Positions 1 through 9,860 of a DNA stretch of 64,000 bases are shown here, in pieces (the stretch's first letter is position 1; every line of letters begins with the position of its first letter). The position numbers and the translations under genes were made by a program. This stretch comes from Acidobacteriota bacterium. GTDB lineage: Bacteria > Acidobacteriota > Vicinamibacteria > Marinacidobacterales > Marinacidobacteraceae. Under the pieces are notes generated by a model. That model did no database searches and was not told the DNA's origin. It saw nothing but the letters and a program-made list of their open reading frames with translations. The DNA is taken from the NCBI GenBank assembly GCA_022828085.1, contig JAJEIY010000031.1, positions 32,679 to 96,678 on the forward strand, written 5' to 3'.

Positions 1-903
1 CTTCTTCCCCAGACATATCGCGCGACCGTATGGGCGAGTCACAGCGGGGACGAGGTGCTTCGACGGGAGGTGCCGGTCATGCCGGGGCAGACCACGATCG
101 AACTCGTTTCCGAAGTGGACCGTACAGGCTTCGCCATCTGCCGCGACTTCGACGGGCAGTACGTGGATCTGGTGGAGAACCTGCCTGGAATGGAGGCCGC
201 CCATGCCGGGCGGTGGGGCGAGCAGCCGCTCCAGCGGGTCCGGGATCCAGTCGTGCGCGTTCCGCAGCGCGTCCACCCGTCCCGTCCGGCCGCCGCCTTT
301 CCGGAACGCTTTCGGCGGACCGTCCGGCTCGATCGGGGTATCCGGCAGCAGTGGCTGCACCGCGTGGCGCACCAGAGGGAGGCCGGGGCCCGCCGCGACG
401 CCAACCTGGTGCGTTTCGGCCCCGGCCGGTTCGCCGACGCGGCACGGCACTTCCTCTACCTCGTTTCCCACGACTCCGGCCACCCGGGGCCGACCTATCT
501 GGCCGACCCGTGCTTCGTCGGACACACGATGGCGGATGAAGTGGCCCAGCTCTTCATGGACGTGTGTGCCGCGATTCGGCGCCGGCCGCTGCGGATCCTG
601 TGCGCGGAGCGGCCTCCAAGCGACGCTCCGGCGTGGTGGGCCCGCTACCTGCGAAAGGTCGACGCGAACGTCACCGTGCGGACCTTCGTGAATCGCTCCG
701 ATGAGCGAGGGTGTTTTCACGACCGATACCTGATTACTCCCGTACGCGAGATCCTGATCACGAACTCGTTCAACGGATGGAATCGTTTCGGCGTGACCTT
801 CGTGAGTCTTCCCTACGGGCTCTACCGTGCGGAAGCGGAGCAGTTGTGGGCCCTGGACCCCGACAACCCTGCTTCGGACGTCCTCGTCCGCGAGATTTCG
901 TGA
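1..903 (+). CDS. PLD-like protein, 5' end outside window
   Basis: The reading frame is open from base 1, so the true start may lie upstream; the first in-frame start codon inside the window is GTG at 55 and the first ATG is at 79. The C-terminal half resembles one phospholipase-D-like repeat: a strand/loop with YLADPCF near 500-520, then an alpha helix, a strand (LRILCAE), and a CFHDRYLI segment at about 715-738 followed by ILITNSFNG. An H-D-R in place of the classical HxK, followed by a strand ending in a small-residue/N motif, is what I use for the call. The arginine-rich middle (residues about 70-130) looks unusual but codon third positions stay GC-rich in this frame, so I do not call a frameshift. 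The stop TGA overlaps the ATG of the next gene (TGATG), so the two are translationally coupled. A nuclease or defence role is only an inference. Confidence 0.55.
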   Translation, partial: LLPQTYRATVWASHSGDEVLRREVPVMPGQTTIELVSEVDRTGFAICRDFDGQYVDLVENLPGMEAAHAGRWGEQPLQRVRDPVVRVPQRVHPSRPAAAFPERFRRTVRLDRGIRQQWLHRVAHQREAGARRDANLVRFGPGRFADAARHFLYLVSHDSGHPGPTYLADPCFVGHTMADEVAQLFMDVCAAIRRRPLRILCAERPPSDAPAWWARYLRKVDANVTVRTFVNRSDERGCFHDRYLITPVREILITNSFNGWNRFGVTFVSLPYGLYRAEAEQLWALDPDNPASDVLVREIS

Positions 904-3035
904 TGCCGGTCAAACCGGGCGGCGCTTCCTCCCTGTCAGCGGCCGCCCGCGAGACCGTCTGGCGGATCTTTGGCGCCGGAGCTCAGCCGGGGGCCAAGGG
1001 CTCGGTTTTCGACAGGATCGAACCCATGATCCGGAAGCATGTGCCGTCCGCCGACCAGGACCGCGCCATCGTAACGATCAGCGATTGGTTCGAATCGGGC
1101 GCTCACGTCAGGTGGTTGAATCCGGACCGCGCCGAGCTGGTCGCCGATCTGGTGATCGAGGGAGTCGGTTCGCGGCGCTCCGAAGAAGCGGTATGGGCGA
1201 TCGGATCGATCGGAAGCGAACTGTCCGCCGCGATGATCAGGCGGCGTTGGGACGGGGAAGAGGTCCGCACCCTCGTGGATGCGGCCGTCAGCGTGCTGAA
1301 CCGGACCGAGGCTCGCGTGCGGCACGAGGATCGTGCAGCTGGGCTGGAGGAGGAGGCGGGCAACTTCGAGGGAGTCGTATCCCGGGACGGGATCGTGACC
1401 GCCTTCGCGCGGCTCGAAGAAGAGAGCCTCGAGCTGGTGAATCAGGGATTGCATCCGACGGTGGCCAATCTGATCGATCTCGCGGTCGAGCTCTTCCCCG
1501 AACAGGCTCCCGTGCTGGTCTCCAGGCTGGAGGCGCCGACCATGCAGGCCAGGGCGGCCCGACGCATGGTGGCCCGAACGCCGCCGGGCGATCCCGGCGC
1601 GATCGTGGGATGGATCACGGAGGACGCCGCCGATACGGCCGTCGCGCTGGCCATCGTGCACGTGCTGGGTGCGGCGAGGAAACTGGACGACAGCCAGTCC
1701 CCGCGAAAAGACCCTTCGCCCTCGGGGAAGGCGAGCCCCGGGCAGGCGCCGGAACGTCCCCCGGACGACGCCGGAAAGCTGGTTCTTCAACTCCTGGGGC
1801 GCCTGGCGAACCTGGATTCACCGGATTGCCTGCGGTGGATCGGCGAGGTCCTGAATCAGGCTCCGCGGGCGCTGTCGTTGCCGGACGGCGGACAAAAGCC
1901 AAAGCTCCTGGCCCACCTCGAGCACGAGTGCACGAGACTGGCGGTGAGCCGCTTCCGCGAGCCGGGGTCCGCGCCCCTGCTCCCGCACTTCCAGGTGGGG
2001 CTCCTGCCCGGCCGGGGAAGGCACTGGGTGCGCCACCAGATGGCGATTGCCCGGGCGATGCGTACTTCGGCGCCGGGACGAGCGGAGGAACTCGCGCGAG
2101 CCACCCTGGACGAACATCGGCGACAGTTGGCGGAACAGCAGGATGGCCGTTACCTGGCCCCCGACTGGGACTCCTGGAGCGATCGGGAATGGCTCGAAGG
2201 CCTGGGAACGGCGCTGGCCCTGGGCCGCAAGGATCTGGATCTCCGCGCCTGGGTCGCCAACGAGTGCCGGGACCTGCCGCTGAGCGTCTGGGACGCCGAG
2301 GAGGATCCCGATGGATTCGCGATGGCGGAACAGATTGCGCAGCACTGGTTCCTCGTCGCGCTCCTCGCGATTCCGCAGCGGGAAGAGTTCGGCCGACCCT
2401 TCGAGCCGCCCGTGGTGCGCGCCCTCGCCGAGGCTGTCTGGGCTCACTGCAGATTCTGCCGGCCGCATCTCCAGACGCATCCGGAAGCGTCGGTCGCCGC
2501 CGAGCTGGCGGCCCGTTACGCGATGCGGAGCGGGCGGGACAACGACCAGTGGCTGCTCGACCAGGCCCGCGGCGAAGGCCTGGGTCCCGGAGCTCTCCGC
2601 GTCCTGCTGGAAGAGCGGCGATCCCGGGGCCGTCGGCCGGCCGGGGGCATTTCCGACGTTGACGACGTGATCGTGGCGGAACTCGTGCGGATCGCACTGG
2701 ACCGGTTCGATGATGGTGGCCAGTTCGACCTGGACGGCCTTCGCGACTGGGGAAGGCTCTGGCTCCTGATCGGCGCGGTGGACCCGGCGGAGAGGACGGC
2801 GATGGCCATTGTCAGTTTCCCTTTGCGCGGCGCGGACAGGCACTCGCGGATCCTGGCGCTCAAGCTCCTCGGACTGGTTGTTCGCCACCGCAAACCACGT
2901 CCCGGCGTGGCCGAGTACGTGGTACCGCTCTACAACCAGCTCTGGCCAGTGTTCGCCGTCACCCCGAACCAGGAAAGGGAAGACCGCGAGGAAATCGAGA
3001 AGGCCTTCCTGGGCTCGGACCTCATCGCCGGGTAG
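903..3035 (+). CDS. Hypothetical 710-aa helical protein coupled to PLD-like gene
   Basis: The ATG at 903 overlaps the previous stop by one base and gives 710 residues. I do not recognise the family. The protein is almost entirely predicted helical, rich in Ala, Leu, Arg and Trp, with no signal peptide, no membrane segment, no P-loop and no obvious catalytic motif. Runs of paired amphipathic helices (for example around residues 75-140, 180-250 and 400-480) look like HEAT/ARM-type scaffolding. A low-complexity Pro/Ser/Lys-rich stretch lies near residues 260-290, a likely linker between two halves. Strict coupling to the PLD-like gene suggests one complex. A helical scaffold with a PLD-like nuclease would fit an anti-phage or DNA-processing module, but nothing in the sequence proves that. 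The next gene (cobO) begins 139 bp later and is unrelated. Confidence 0.6.
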   Translation: MPVKPGGASSLSAAARETVWRIFGAGAQPGAKGSVFDRIEPMIRKHVPSADQDRAIVTISDWFESGAHVRWLNPDRAELVADLVIEGVGSRRSEEAVWAIGSIGSELSAAMIRRRWDGEEVRTLVDAAVSVLNRTEARVRHEDRAAGLEEEAGNFEGVVSRDGIVTAFARLEEESLELVNQGLHPTVANLIDLAVELFPEQAPVLVSRLEAPTMQARAARRMVARTPPGDPGAIVGWITEDAADTAVALAIVHVLGAARKLDDSQSPRKDPSPSGKASPGQAPERPPDDAGKLVLQLLGRLANLDSPDCLRWIGEVLNQAPRALSLPDGGQKPKLLAHLEHECTRLAVSRFREPGSAPLLPHFQVGLLPGRGRHWVRHQMAIARAMRTSAPGRAEELARATLDEHRRQLAEQQDGRYLAPDWDSWSDREWLEGLGTALALGRKDLDLRAWVANECRDLPLSVWDAEEDPDGFAMAEQIAQHWFLVALLAIPQREEFGRPFEPPVVRALAEAVWAHCRFCRPHLQTHPEASVAAELAARYAMRSGRDNDQWLLDQARGEGLGPGALRVLLEERRSRGRRPAGGISDVDDVIVAELVRIALDRFDDGGQFDLDGLRDWGRLWLLIGAVDPAERTAMAIVSFPLRGADRHSRILALKLLGLVVRHRKPRPGVAEYVVPLYNQLWPVFAVTPNQEREDREEIEKAFLGSDLIAG

Positions 3036-3174
3036 AGTTGGACCTCGGGTCCTCCCGTGACCCTGGCAGGGAGATACTCCCGCCCTCGACCCGTGCCCCG
3101 GCGCGCCGTGGGATGCGAACATCCTGCGCGGCGCCGTCCGCCGCCTCCCAACGGTGGTTCGCGCGACCCGCACC

Positions 3175-3789
3175 ATGACGAAACCCACGGACGAACACAC
3201 CGCCCACCAGGAACGGATGCGGGCGCTCCAGGCGGAGGTCCGGGAGAAGCGCGCCGCGGCCAGCGACCCGGGACGCGGCCTGGTGCTGGTCCACACCGGG
3301 GACGGGAAGGGCAAGTCCAGTTCCGCCTTCGGGGTCATCGCGCGAGGGCTCGGCTGGGGATGGAAGGTCGCCGTGGTGCAGTTCATCAAGGGTGAGTGGA
3401 AAACCGGCGAGCGCCAGTTCTTCGAGCGCTTTCCGGACCGGGTCGTCTGGCGCACCATGGGCGAAGGGTTCACCTGGGACACCCAGGACCGCGCCCGGGA
3501 CATCGAAGTGGCGGCTGGCGCGCTCGCCGTCGCCCGGGGGATGCTGGCGTCCGGAGACTTCGACCTGGTCGTCCTCGATGAAATCAACGTCGTGATGAGC
3601 TACGACTATCTGGAAGCCGGGGCGGTGCTGGAAGCGCTTCAGGCGCGCGCAGCCTCGACGAGCGTGATCCTGACGGGCCGCGGCGCCCGCGGCGAAGTGA
3701 TCGATTACGCCGATCTCGTCACCGAGATGCGCGAGGTGAAACACCCGTTCACCGCCGGAGTCAAGGCCCAGCGCGGCCTCGACTATTGA
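3175..3789 (+). CDS. cobO: Cob(I)yrinic acid a,c-diamide adenosyltransferase
   Basis: Corrinoid adenosyltransferase of the CobO/BtuR type: ATP-dependent transfer of the 5'-deoxyadenosyl group to Co(I) corrinoid in cobalamin synthesis or salvage. The P-loop HTGDGKGKSSS lies at residues 40-50, followed by the family's AFGVIARGLGWG and VAVVQFIKGEWKTGE segments and the VVLDEINVVMSY strand-loop. The C-terminal FTAGVKAQRGLDY is typical. Length (204 aa) is usual. The ATG at 3175 is chosen because the family N-terminus begins close to it; an in-frame GTG at 3154 would add seven residues. No other cobalamin gene is in the window, so this is probably a salvage enzyme or a stray biosynthetic gene. It is cytoplasmic and apparently a single-gene unit. 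Confidence 0.93.
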   Translation: MTKPTDEHTAHQERMRALQAEVREKRAAASDPGRGLVLVHTGDGKGKSSSAFGVIARGLGWGWKVAVVQFIKGEWKTGERQFFERFPDRVVWRTMGEGFTWDTQDRARDIEVAAGALAVARGMLASGDFDLVVLDEINVVMSYDYLEAGAVLEALQARAASTSVILTGRGARGEVIDYADLVTEMREVKHPFTAGVKAQRGLDY

Positions 3790-3816
3790 GATCCGGCGGG
3801 CGGGAACGCCGCGCAG

Positions 3817-3834
3817 GGCCGGCTGAAGCCGGCC
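3817..3834 (+). terminator. Hairpin after cobO
   Basis: Perfect 7-bp GC stem (GGCCGGC / GCCGGCC) with a TGAA loop, 28 bp after the cobO stop. Only two T follow, so it is either a weak intrinsic terminator or a degenerate unit of the palindromic repeats found elsewhere in the window. Confidence 0.4.
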
Positions 3835-3897
3835 TTCCAGGCGGTCCCCGCCACCCTGGGCCTCAGCGTCTAGCCTTCGGGCGACAACGGGAAAGAA

Positions 3898-5461
<1,564 letters not shown>

Positions 5462-5463
<2 letters not shown>

Positions 5464-5487
5464 TGCCGGCCGGAGGCCGGCGCTCGG
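5462..5487. repeat. Single family-1 palindromic repeat
   Basis: GATGCCGGCC-GGA-GGCCGGCGCTC: one first-hairpin unit of the same family as the arms of the elements at 33514-33704 and 44119-44336. It lies between two convergent gene ends, where REP-like elements typically sit. Confidence 0.55.
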
Positions 5488-5501
5488 CGCCGGCGCGCCC
5501 C

Positions 5502-6755
5502 TTACGCGACGATCAGCGGACGCAGCGCCTTCAGGCCCGCCAGCGCCCGCTCCACGTGCTCCGCGGTGTTGTACAGGTGCGGTGACAGCCGGAAACCGCC
5601 GGAAGTCGAGCCGGCGATGCCGTGCTCGTCGTACATCCGGGAGAACACCTCGCGGCGGGACTCGGCCGGCACCTCCACGATGACGACGCCCGCCGAGAGG
5701 GCGTCGTCGATCGGGGTCACCAGCGGGATGCCCGCTTCCGTGAGGCCCTTCTTGAGGCGGCCCGCCAGGTCGTACATCCGTTTCTCGACCCGCTCCGCGC
5801 CGATCTCGGCGTGGAACTCGGCGGTGGTGCCCATCGCCGCGAGACAGGCGTCGTCGCGCTGTCCCATGGATTCGAACTTCCGGGCCCCGCTCGGGTCCGG
5901 GTCGGCGTCGCCGCCCCAGCCGGGGGCCACCTCGGAGGGCCAGAGCTTCGGAATGGTCTCGGTGCGGACCACCAGCACGCCGCACTCCTTGGGTCCGCAG
6001 AACCACTTGTGGGAACTGCTCGTGAAGGTGTCGGCGCCGATCGCGGGCACGTCCACCGACAGCCCGCCGAAGCTCTGGGCTCCGTCCACGTGGACGTGGA
6101 TGCCGCGTTCGTGCGCGGCGTCCGCGATCCGGCGCACCGGCAGGTGAATGCCGGAGACGTTCGAGACGTGGGTGATCGCAATCACCTTCGTGTTCGCGCC
6201 CAGCGCCTCGATGAAGGGAGCGGCGAGATCGTCCGCCGCCGCCGGCGCTTTCGGCGCCGACACCCGCCGGACCGTGAAGCCGTAGCGGGCCGCGCGGACG
6301 TCCCACGCGACGTTGTTCGTGGGATGGTTCTGGTCCCAGAGGACGACCTCGTCGCCCTCTCCGAGAACCAGGCCGGCGTTCACGATGTTGTTCGCCTCGC
6401 TGGTGTTTCGCACGAGGGCCAGTTCGTCGGCCGTGACTCCGAGCTGCGCCGCCACCTCCTCCCGCGCCGACTCCCGCAGGTCCCCGAACTTCCCCCGGTT
6501 CTGGAACGAGCAGTCGTGGTCGATGTCGCGGGTCAGCTCGCTCACCCGGTCCGCCACCGACCGGGGCGAGGGACAGAGGTTGGCCGCGTTCATGGGCACC
6601 TTGTCCTCTTCGAAGGGGAACTCCCACCGCACCATCCGGAACAGCGCCTCGTCGTCGGCGGCGACGGCCCGGAGGGCCGGGAAAGCCGCCGGAACGGCGG
6701 CCGTGGTGCGCAGGAACGAGCGCCGGGTAACGGCATTCGAGAGGGACTTCGTCAT
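5502..6755 (-). CDS. Tat-exported aminotransferase class V (isopenicillin-N epimerase-like)
   Basis: PLP-dependent fold-type I enzyme of 417 aa. It opens with a twin-arginine signal (RRSFLR at residues 11-16, then a hydrophobic AAVPAAFPAL stretch and an AVA cleavage region), so it should be exported folded with its cofactor. Visible motifs: RNTSEANN, the HVDGAQSFGG strand carrying the PLP-pyridine Asp, and FTSSSHKWF with the Schiff-base lysine at residue 250. The closest known type is the isopenicillin-N epimerase/cysteine-desulfurase-like class V group; the substrate cannot be told from sequence. The start ATG has a GGAGG site about nine bases upstream. It lies 26 bp after the end of the antiporter gene on the same strand and may be its downstream operon partner. 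Confidence 0.88.
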   Translation of the reverse strand: MTKSLSNAVTRRSFLRTTAAVPAAFPALRAVAADDEALFRMVRWEFPFEEDKVPMNAANLCPSPRSVADRVSELTRDIDHDCSFQNRGKFGDLRESAREEVAAQLGVTADELALVRNTSEANNIVNAGLVLGEGDEVVLWDQNHPTNNVAWDVRAARYGFTVRRVSAPKAPAAADDLAAPFIEALGANTKVIAITHVSNVSGIHLPVRRIADAAHERGIHVHVDGAQSFGGLSVDVPAIGADTFTSSSHKWFCGPKECGVLVVRTETIPKLWPSEVAPGWGGDADPDPSGARKFESMGQRDDACLAAMGTTAEFHAEIGAERVEKRMYDLAGRLKKGLTEAGIPLVTPIDDALSAGVVIVEVPAESRREVFSRMYDEHGIAGSTSGGFRLSPHLYNTAEHVERALAGLKALRPLIVA

Positions 6756-6781
6756 GGCGGGCGCCTCCGAGGTCAGCGAGT

Positions 6782-7969
6782 CTAGCGGGTTCCCGGCGGC
6801 GAGGCCGAGACGAGGTCCCCGGGCCGCCGGGCGCTGCCGTGGGTGATGACCGAGCGGAACAGAACCGGACAGATCAGCGAAGTGACCGCGGCGATCATCA
6901 CCGCGATCGCCCGGTCGGTCTCGTCGAGAAGCCCGAGTTCGAGCCCCACGGTGGCGACGGCGATCACGAGGCTCAGCCGGGCGGAGAGCAGGAATCCGGT
7001 CGCGGCGGCCGCCCTGAGCGAGAAGCCCCAGAACACGAACAGCAGGGCCGGCAGGAACTTGACGAGGAACGCCACGCCGATGATGACTCCGGCGCGCGCG
7101 AGCGCTTCGGGGTTCAGGAGGGCCCCCACCTCGAAACGAAGGCCGACGTTGATGAAGAAGATGGGGATCAGGAAGCCCCAGGAGATCCCCGAGAGCTGGT
7201 GGCGAAGCCCCTCGGGCGGATGGAAGAGCAGCGCGAAGACGCCTCCGGCGAGGAACGCGGCCAGGATCGGCTCCACGTCGAGCACGGTCGAAAGCCCCAC
7301 GAAGATGAGCAGCAGTGCGAGGGCGCCGCGAATCCCCATCTCGTCGGGGTCGTCCTTGCGGAACAGCCGGGACACGCGGAGCGGGTGCCACCAGAGCACC
7401 AGCTTCATCACCCGCAGCACCACCACGACCGCGACCAGCAGCAGCGGCCCGTTGATGAGCTCGATCCCCCAGCCGTCCCTCGCCCAGATGGTGATCTCGG
7501 CGACCAGCAGCAGGGTCACCAGGTCGGCGATCACCGCCGAGACCAGGATCGCCTGTCCGAGGCTCTCGGTGGTGATCCCGGCGCTCCTCAGACTCGGCAG
7601 CACGAGGGCGGCCGAGGTGGTGGCGAGCAGCGGGGCGTAGAAGACCGGCAGCTCCAGCCACACCGTGGCCAGGAAGGAGAGCGCGAAGGTGCCGGCGAAG
7701 ACGACGAGCGCCTGCCCGATGGGCCCCGCGCCGCCCCGCCGCAGGGCCCGGAAGTCGATCTCGAAACCGGCGAGGAACATCAGCATGAGGAGCCCGAGGG
7801 TCCCGATCTGATCCAGCAGCTCGGTGCCCTGCACCAGTCCGAAGACCGGGCCGATCAGGACCCCGAAGAGAATCTCGACGACCACCGCGGGCGCGCGCAG
7901 CCAGGAGGCGACCGGGGGCAGCAGGAAGGCGGCGATCCCGACGATCACCAGCGCGCCGGAGCCGTCCAT
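6782..7969 (-). CDS. Cation:proton antiporter (CPA2/KefB-type membrane domain)
   Basis: Integral membrane protein of 395 aa with about 10-12 hydrophobic segments and no cytoplasmic TrkA-N domain. The pattern MLMFLAGFEIDF and the repeated half with LAAFLAGGVFALLF and GFLIPIFFINVGLRF is that of the Na+/H+ exchanger domain of monovalent cation:proton antiporter-2. It exchanges protons for Na+ or K+ across the inner membrane. The ATG at 7969 overlaps the TGA of the upstream M20 peptidase by one base (TGATG), which fixes the start and implies coupled translation. Substrate ion is not determinable from sequence. Confidence 0.88.
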   Translation of the reverse strand: MDGSGALVIVGIAAFLLPPVASWLRAPAVVVEILFGVLIGPVFGLVQGTELLDQIGTLGLLMLMFLAGFEIDFRALRRGGAGPIGQALVVFAGTFALSFLATVWLELPVFYAPLLATTSAALVLPSLRSAGITTESLGQAILVSAVIADLVTLLLVAEITIWARDGWGIELINGPLLLVAVVVVLRVMKLVLWWHPLRVSRLFRKDDPDEMGIRGALALLLIFVGLSTVLDVEPILAAFLAGGVFALLFHPPEGLRHQLSGISWGFLIPIFFINVGLRFEVGALLNPEALARAGVIIGVAFLVKFLPALLFVFWGFSLRAAAATGFLLSARLSLVIAVATVGLELGLLDETDRAIAVMIAAVTSLICPVLFRSVITHGSARRPGDLVSASPPGTR

Positions 7970-9267
7970 CAGCGGGTCCCCAACACCGCGGCCGCGGCCA
8001 GCGCCAGCGCTCCGGTGGAGTGCACCAGCTCGTCGACCGGGCAGTGCTCGCCGGGCCGGTGCGCCAGTTCGAGAATCCCCGGCCCGTAGGCGACGCAGTC
8101 CGGGACTCCGGCGACCCGGGCGACGTGTTTGTGGTCGTAGGTGCCGGGGCTCGCCACCTCCTCGACCTCGGCGCCGAGGGCGCCCCGCACCCCGTATCGC
8201 ACCGCCTCGGTGGCGAGGGACCCGGCCGGCGTCCGCACCGGCTCGACCGTGAGCAGTTCTTCGACCCGGTAGCGCCGGCCGGGTTCGCGGTCCGCGCACG
8301 CCCGGACCCGGTGAGCCACCTCTTCCCGGACGGCCTCGAGTCCCTCTTCGGGCAGGAACCGGCGGTCCACCACCAGTTCGGCCCGGTCGGGAACCTGGGG
8401 ACTCTCGGTTCCGGCGCCCGCCTGTCCGCCCCGGATGCTGTTCACGTTGACCGTCGCCACGCGGGCCCCCTCGGGGACCACGGGAAGGGCGGTGCGGCGG
8501 GCGGCCAGTTCCGGGACCCATTCGTTCCGGATTTCTTCGAGAAGGGGCGCCAGGTCGGCGATGGCGTTCCGGCCCAGGAACGGCATGCTGCCGTGGGCCA
8601 CCTCACCTTCGGCGACGACCCGGAACCAGTACACCCCGCGGTGTCCCACGCACACCCGGCGTGAGCCGAAGGGTTCGGGAATGATCACGGCGTCGGTGTC
8701 GCGGGCGATCTGTCCCGACTCGGCCAGCCAGGCGACGCCGGCGTGTCCCCCGGTCTCCTCGTCCGCGGTCCCCGAAATCTCCAGAGTGCCGCCGAGCCGG
8801 GCGCCCGCCCGCTGGAGGACGATCGCGGCGAAGAACGCCGCCGCGACGCCCCCTTTCATGTCGCTCGCCCCGCGGCCCCAGACGGCGCCGTCGCGCACTG
8901 CGCCCGAGAACGGGTCCGTGGTCCAGCCGGAGCCCGCGGGGACCACGTCGAGGTGTCCGTTCAGGTGGAGCCGCCGGCCGCCCCCTCCAAGCGGACTCTC
9001 CAGCCGGCCGATGACGTTTCGCCGGGGATACGCGGCGGAGCCGGGTGGGCAGGCGTCCGCCGGAGGGTCGTCGAACGTCACCTCGAAACCGGCGGCCGCG
9101 AGCCGGTCCCCGAGGAGAGCGGCGCACTCGCGGTAGTTCTCGCCCGGGGGATTCACGGTCGGGATCCGGATCAGCTCCCCGCAGAACGCGGCGATCTCCG
9201 CTCGGGCCGCTTCCGCCTGGCGAAGGATCCGCGCCTCGAGGCGGGCGGCGACCGGATGGAGCGGCAT
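7969..9267 (-). CDS. M20 family metallopeptidase (ArgE/DapE-like deacylase)
   Basis: Zinc-dependent amidohydrolase of 432 aa. The metal and catalytic motifs are intact: GHLDVV (His105, Asp107), the GRGASDMKGG bridge with Asp136, the DEETGG general base pair at 169-174, the PEP segment, and a late His in DHKHVARVAG or LAHRPGEHCP. The family includes acetylornithine deacetylase and succinyl-diaminopimelate desuccinylase; genetic context (an antiporter, not arginine or lysine genes) does not support either, so a general N-acyl amino acid or dipeptide hydrolase is more cautious. The ATG at 9267 is preceded by a TATCCT box eight bases upstream and no Shine-Dalgarno. It is transcribed divergently from arsR1 with an 83-bp gap. 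Confidence 0.88.
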   Translation of the reverse strand: MPLHPVAARLEARILRQAEAARAEIAAFCGELIRIPTVNPPGENYRECAALLGDRLAAAGFEVTFDDPPADACPPGSAAYPRRNVIGRLESPLGGGGRRLHLNGHLDVVPAGSGWTTDPFSGAVRDGAVWGRGASDMKGGVAAAFFAAIVLQRAGARLGGTLEISGTADEETGGHAGVAWLAESGQIARDTDAVIIPEPFGSRRVCVGHRGVYWFRVVAEGEVAHGSMPFLGRNAIADLAPLLEEIRNEWVPELAARRTALPVVPEGARVATVNVNSIRGGQAGAGTESPQVPDRAELVVDRRFLPEEGLEAVREEVAHRVRACADREPGRRYRVEELLTVEPVRTPAGSLATEAVRYGVRGALGAEVEEVASPGTYDHKHVARVAGVPDCVAYGPGILELAHRPGEHCPVDELVHSTGALALAAAAVLGTR

Positions 9268-9314
9268 CGAAACCGAGGATACCGCCCTGGACGACCGCTG
9301 CCCGGTGTCCGTAC

Positions 9315-9352
9315 TTGACTGGCCGGCCATAGTTCGATAATATTGGAAATAT
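9315..9352 (+). promoter_or_regulatory. arsR1 promoter/operator, leaderless
   Basis: TTGACT at 9315-9320, 17-bp spacer, TAATAT at 9338-9343, then seven bases to the ATG at 9351. The start of transcription should therefore fall on the start codon. A perfect inverted repeat ATATT-GGA-AATAT (9340-9352) overlaps the -10 box and the ATG and is the natural ArsR operator for autorepression. Copies recur at 9823-9860 and 10451-10488. Confidence 0.65.
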
Positions 9353-9704
9353 GGAAACAACGGCCACCCATCCCGCCGCCGAGGCGCTGGAATCGCGGTG
9401 CGCAATCTCCCCGGAGCACCGCCTCGACGTCTTCCACCGGTTGGCGCAGGGCGGTGCGGACGGACTCGCGGCGGGGAACGCCGCCAGACACTGCAAGTGG
9501 CCGGCGCCGACCTGCTCGTTCCACCTGAAGGAGCTCGAGAAGGGTGGGCTGCTGAACTGCTGCCGCCATGGCAGGTCGCAGGTCTACACGGTGAACTTCC
9601 GGGCGATCCGGGCCCTGCTCGGACATCTGACGGAACACTGCTGCTCCGAGGAAGAGTGCGGCGACGAGGCTCCGCCGGCCGCCGGCAAGGGGCCACTTCG
9701 ATGA
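9351..9704 (+). CDS. ArsR/SmtB-family metalloregulator, copy 1
   Basis: Winged-helix repressor of 117 aa. The DNA-reading helix is in the PAPTCSFHLKELEKGGLL stretch (about residues 51-68) and the wing in CRHGRSQVYTV. The usual alpha-3 metal motif (ELCVCDL) is absent. Instead there is a C-terminal cluster EHCCSEEEC with Cys97, Cys98 and Cys103, a layout like the As(III) site of the Acidithiobacillus ferrooxidans ArsR (two adjacent Cys and a third a few residues on). Further Cys at 17, 48, 55, 70 and 71. No arsenic-efflux or arsenate-reductase gene is nearby. It is about 70 percent identical by eye to the copy at 9859, so the pair arose by tandem duplication. No Shine-Dalgarno is present; translation is presumably leaderless. 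Confidence 0.85.
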   Translation: METTATHPAAEALESRCAISPEHRLDVFHRLAQGGADGLAAGNAARHCKWPAPTCSFHLKELEKGGLLNCCRHGRSQVYTVNFRAIRALLGHLTEHCCSEEECGDEAPPAAGKGPLR

Positions 9705-9822
9705 TTCCGGGGGCCGCGGGCGGTTGGTCCGCTCCCGGCAACGGCCGGGTTCGCCCGCGCCGGCGCGGGGGAGCGTCGCGTGCGTTCGGGGCTCGCCCCG
9801 TCCGTTCCCTGGCGACCAGGGG

Positions 9823-9860
9823 TTGACATTCGGTATTTATTTCAATACTATTGGAAATAT
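9823..9860 (+). promoter_or_regulatory. arsR2 promoter/operator, leaderless
   Basis: TTGACA at 9823-9828, 17-bp spacer, TACTAT at 9846-9851, then seven bases to the ATG at 9859. This is the strongest of the three copies by -35 consensus. The palindrome has one mismatch here (CTATT-GGA-AATAT). Confidence 0.65.

Noticed and set aside
190..450. Possible frameshift in the PLD-like gene
   Set aside because: The translation looks Arg-rich and odd, but GC at third codon positions stays high in the annotated frame and no other frame gives a better protein.
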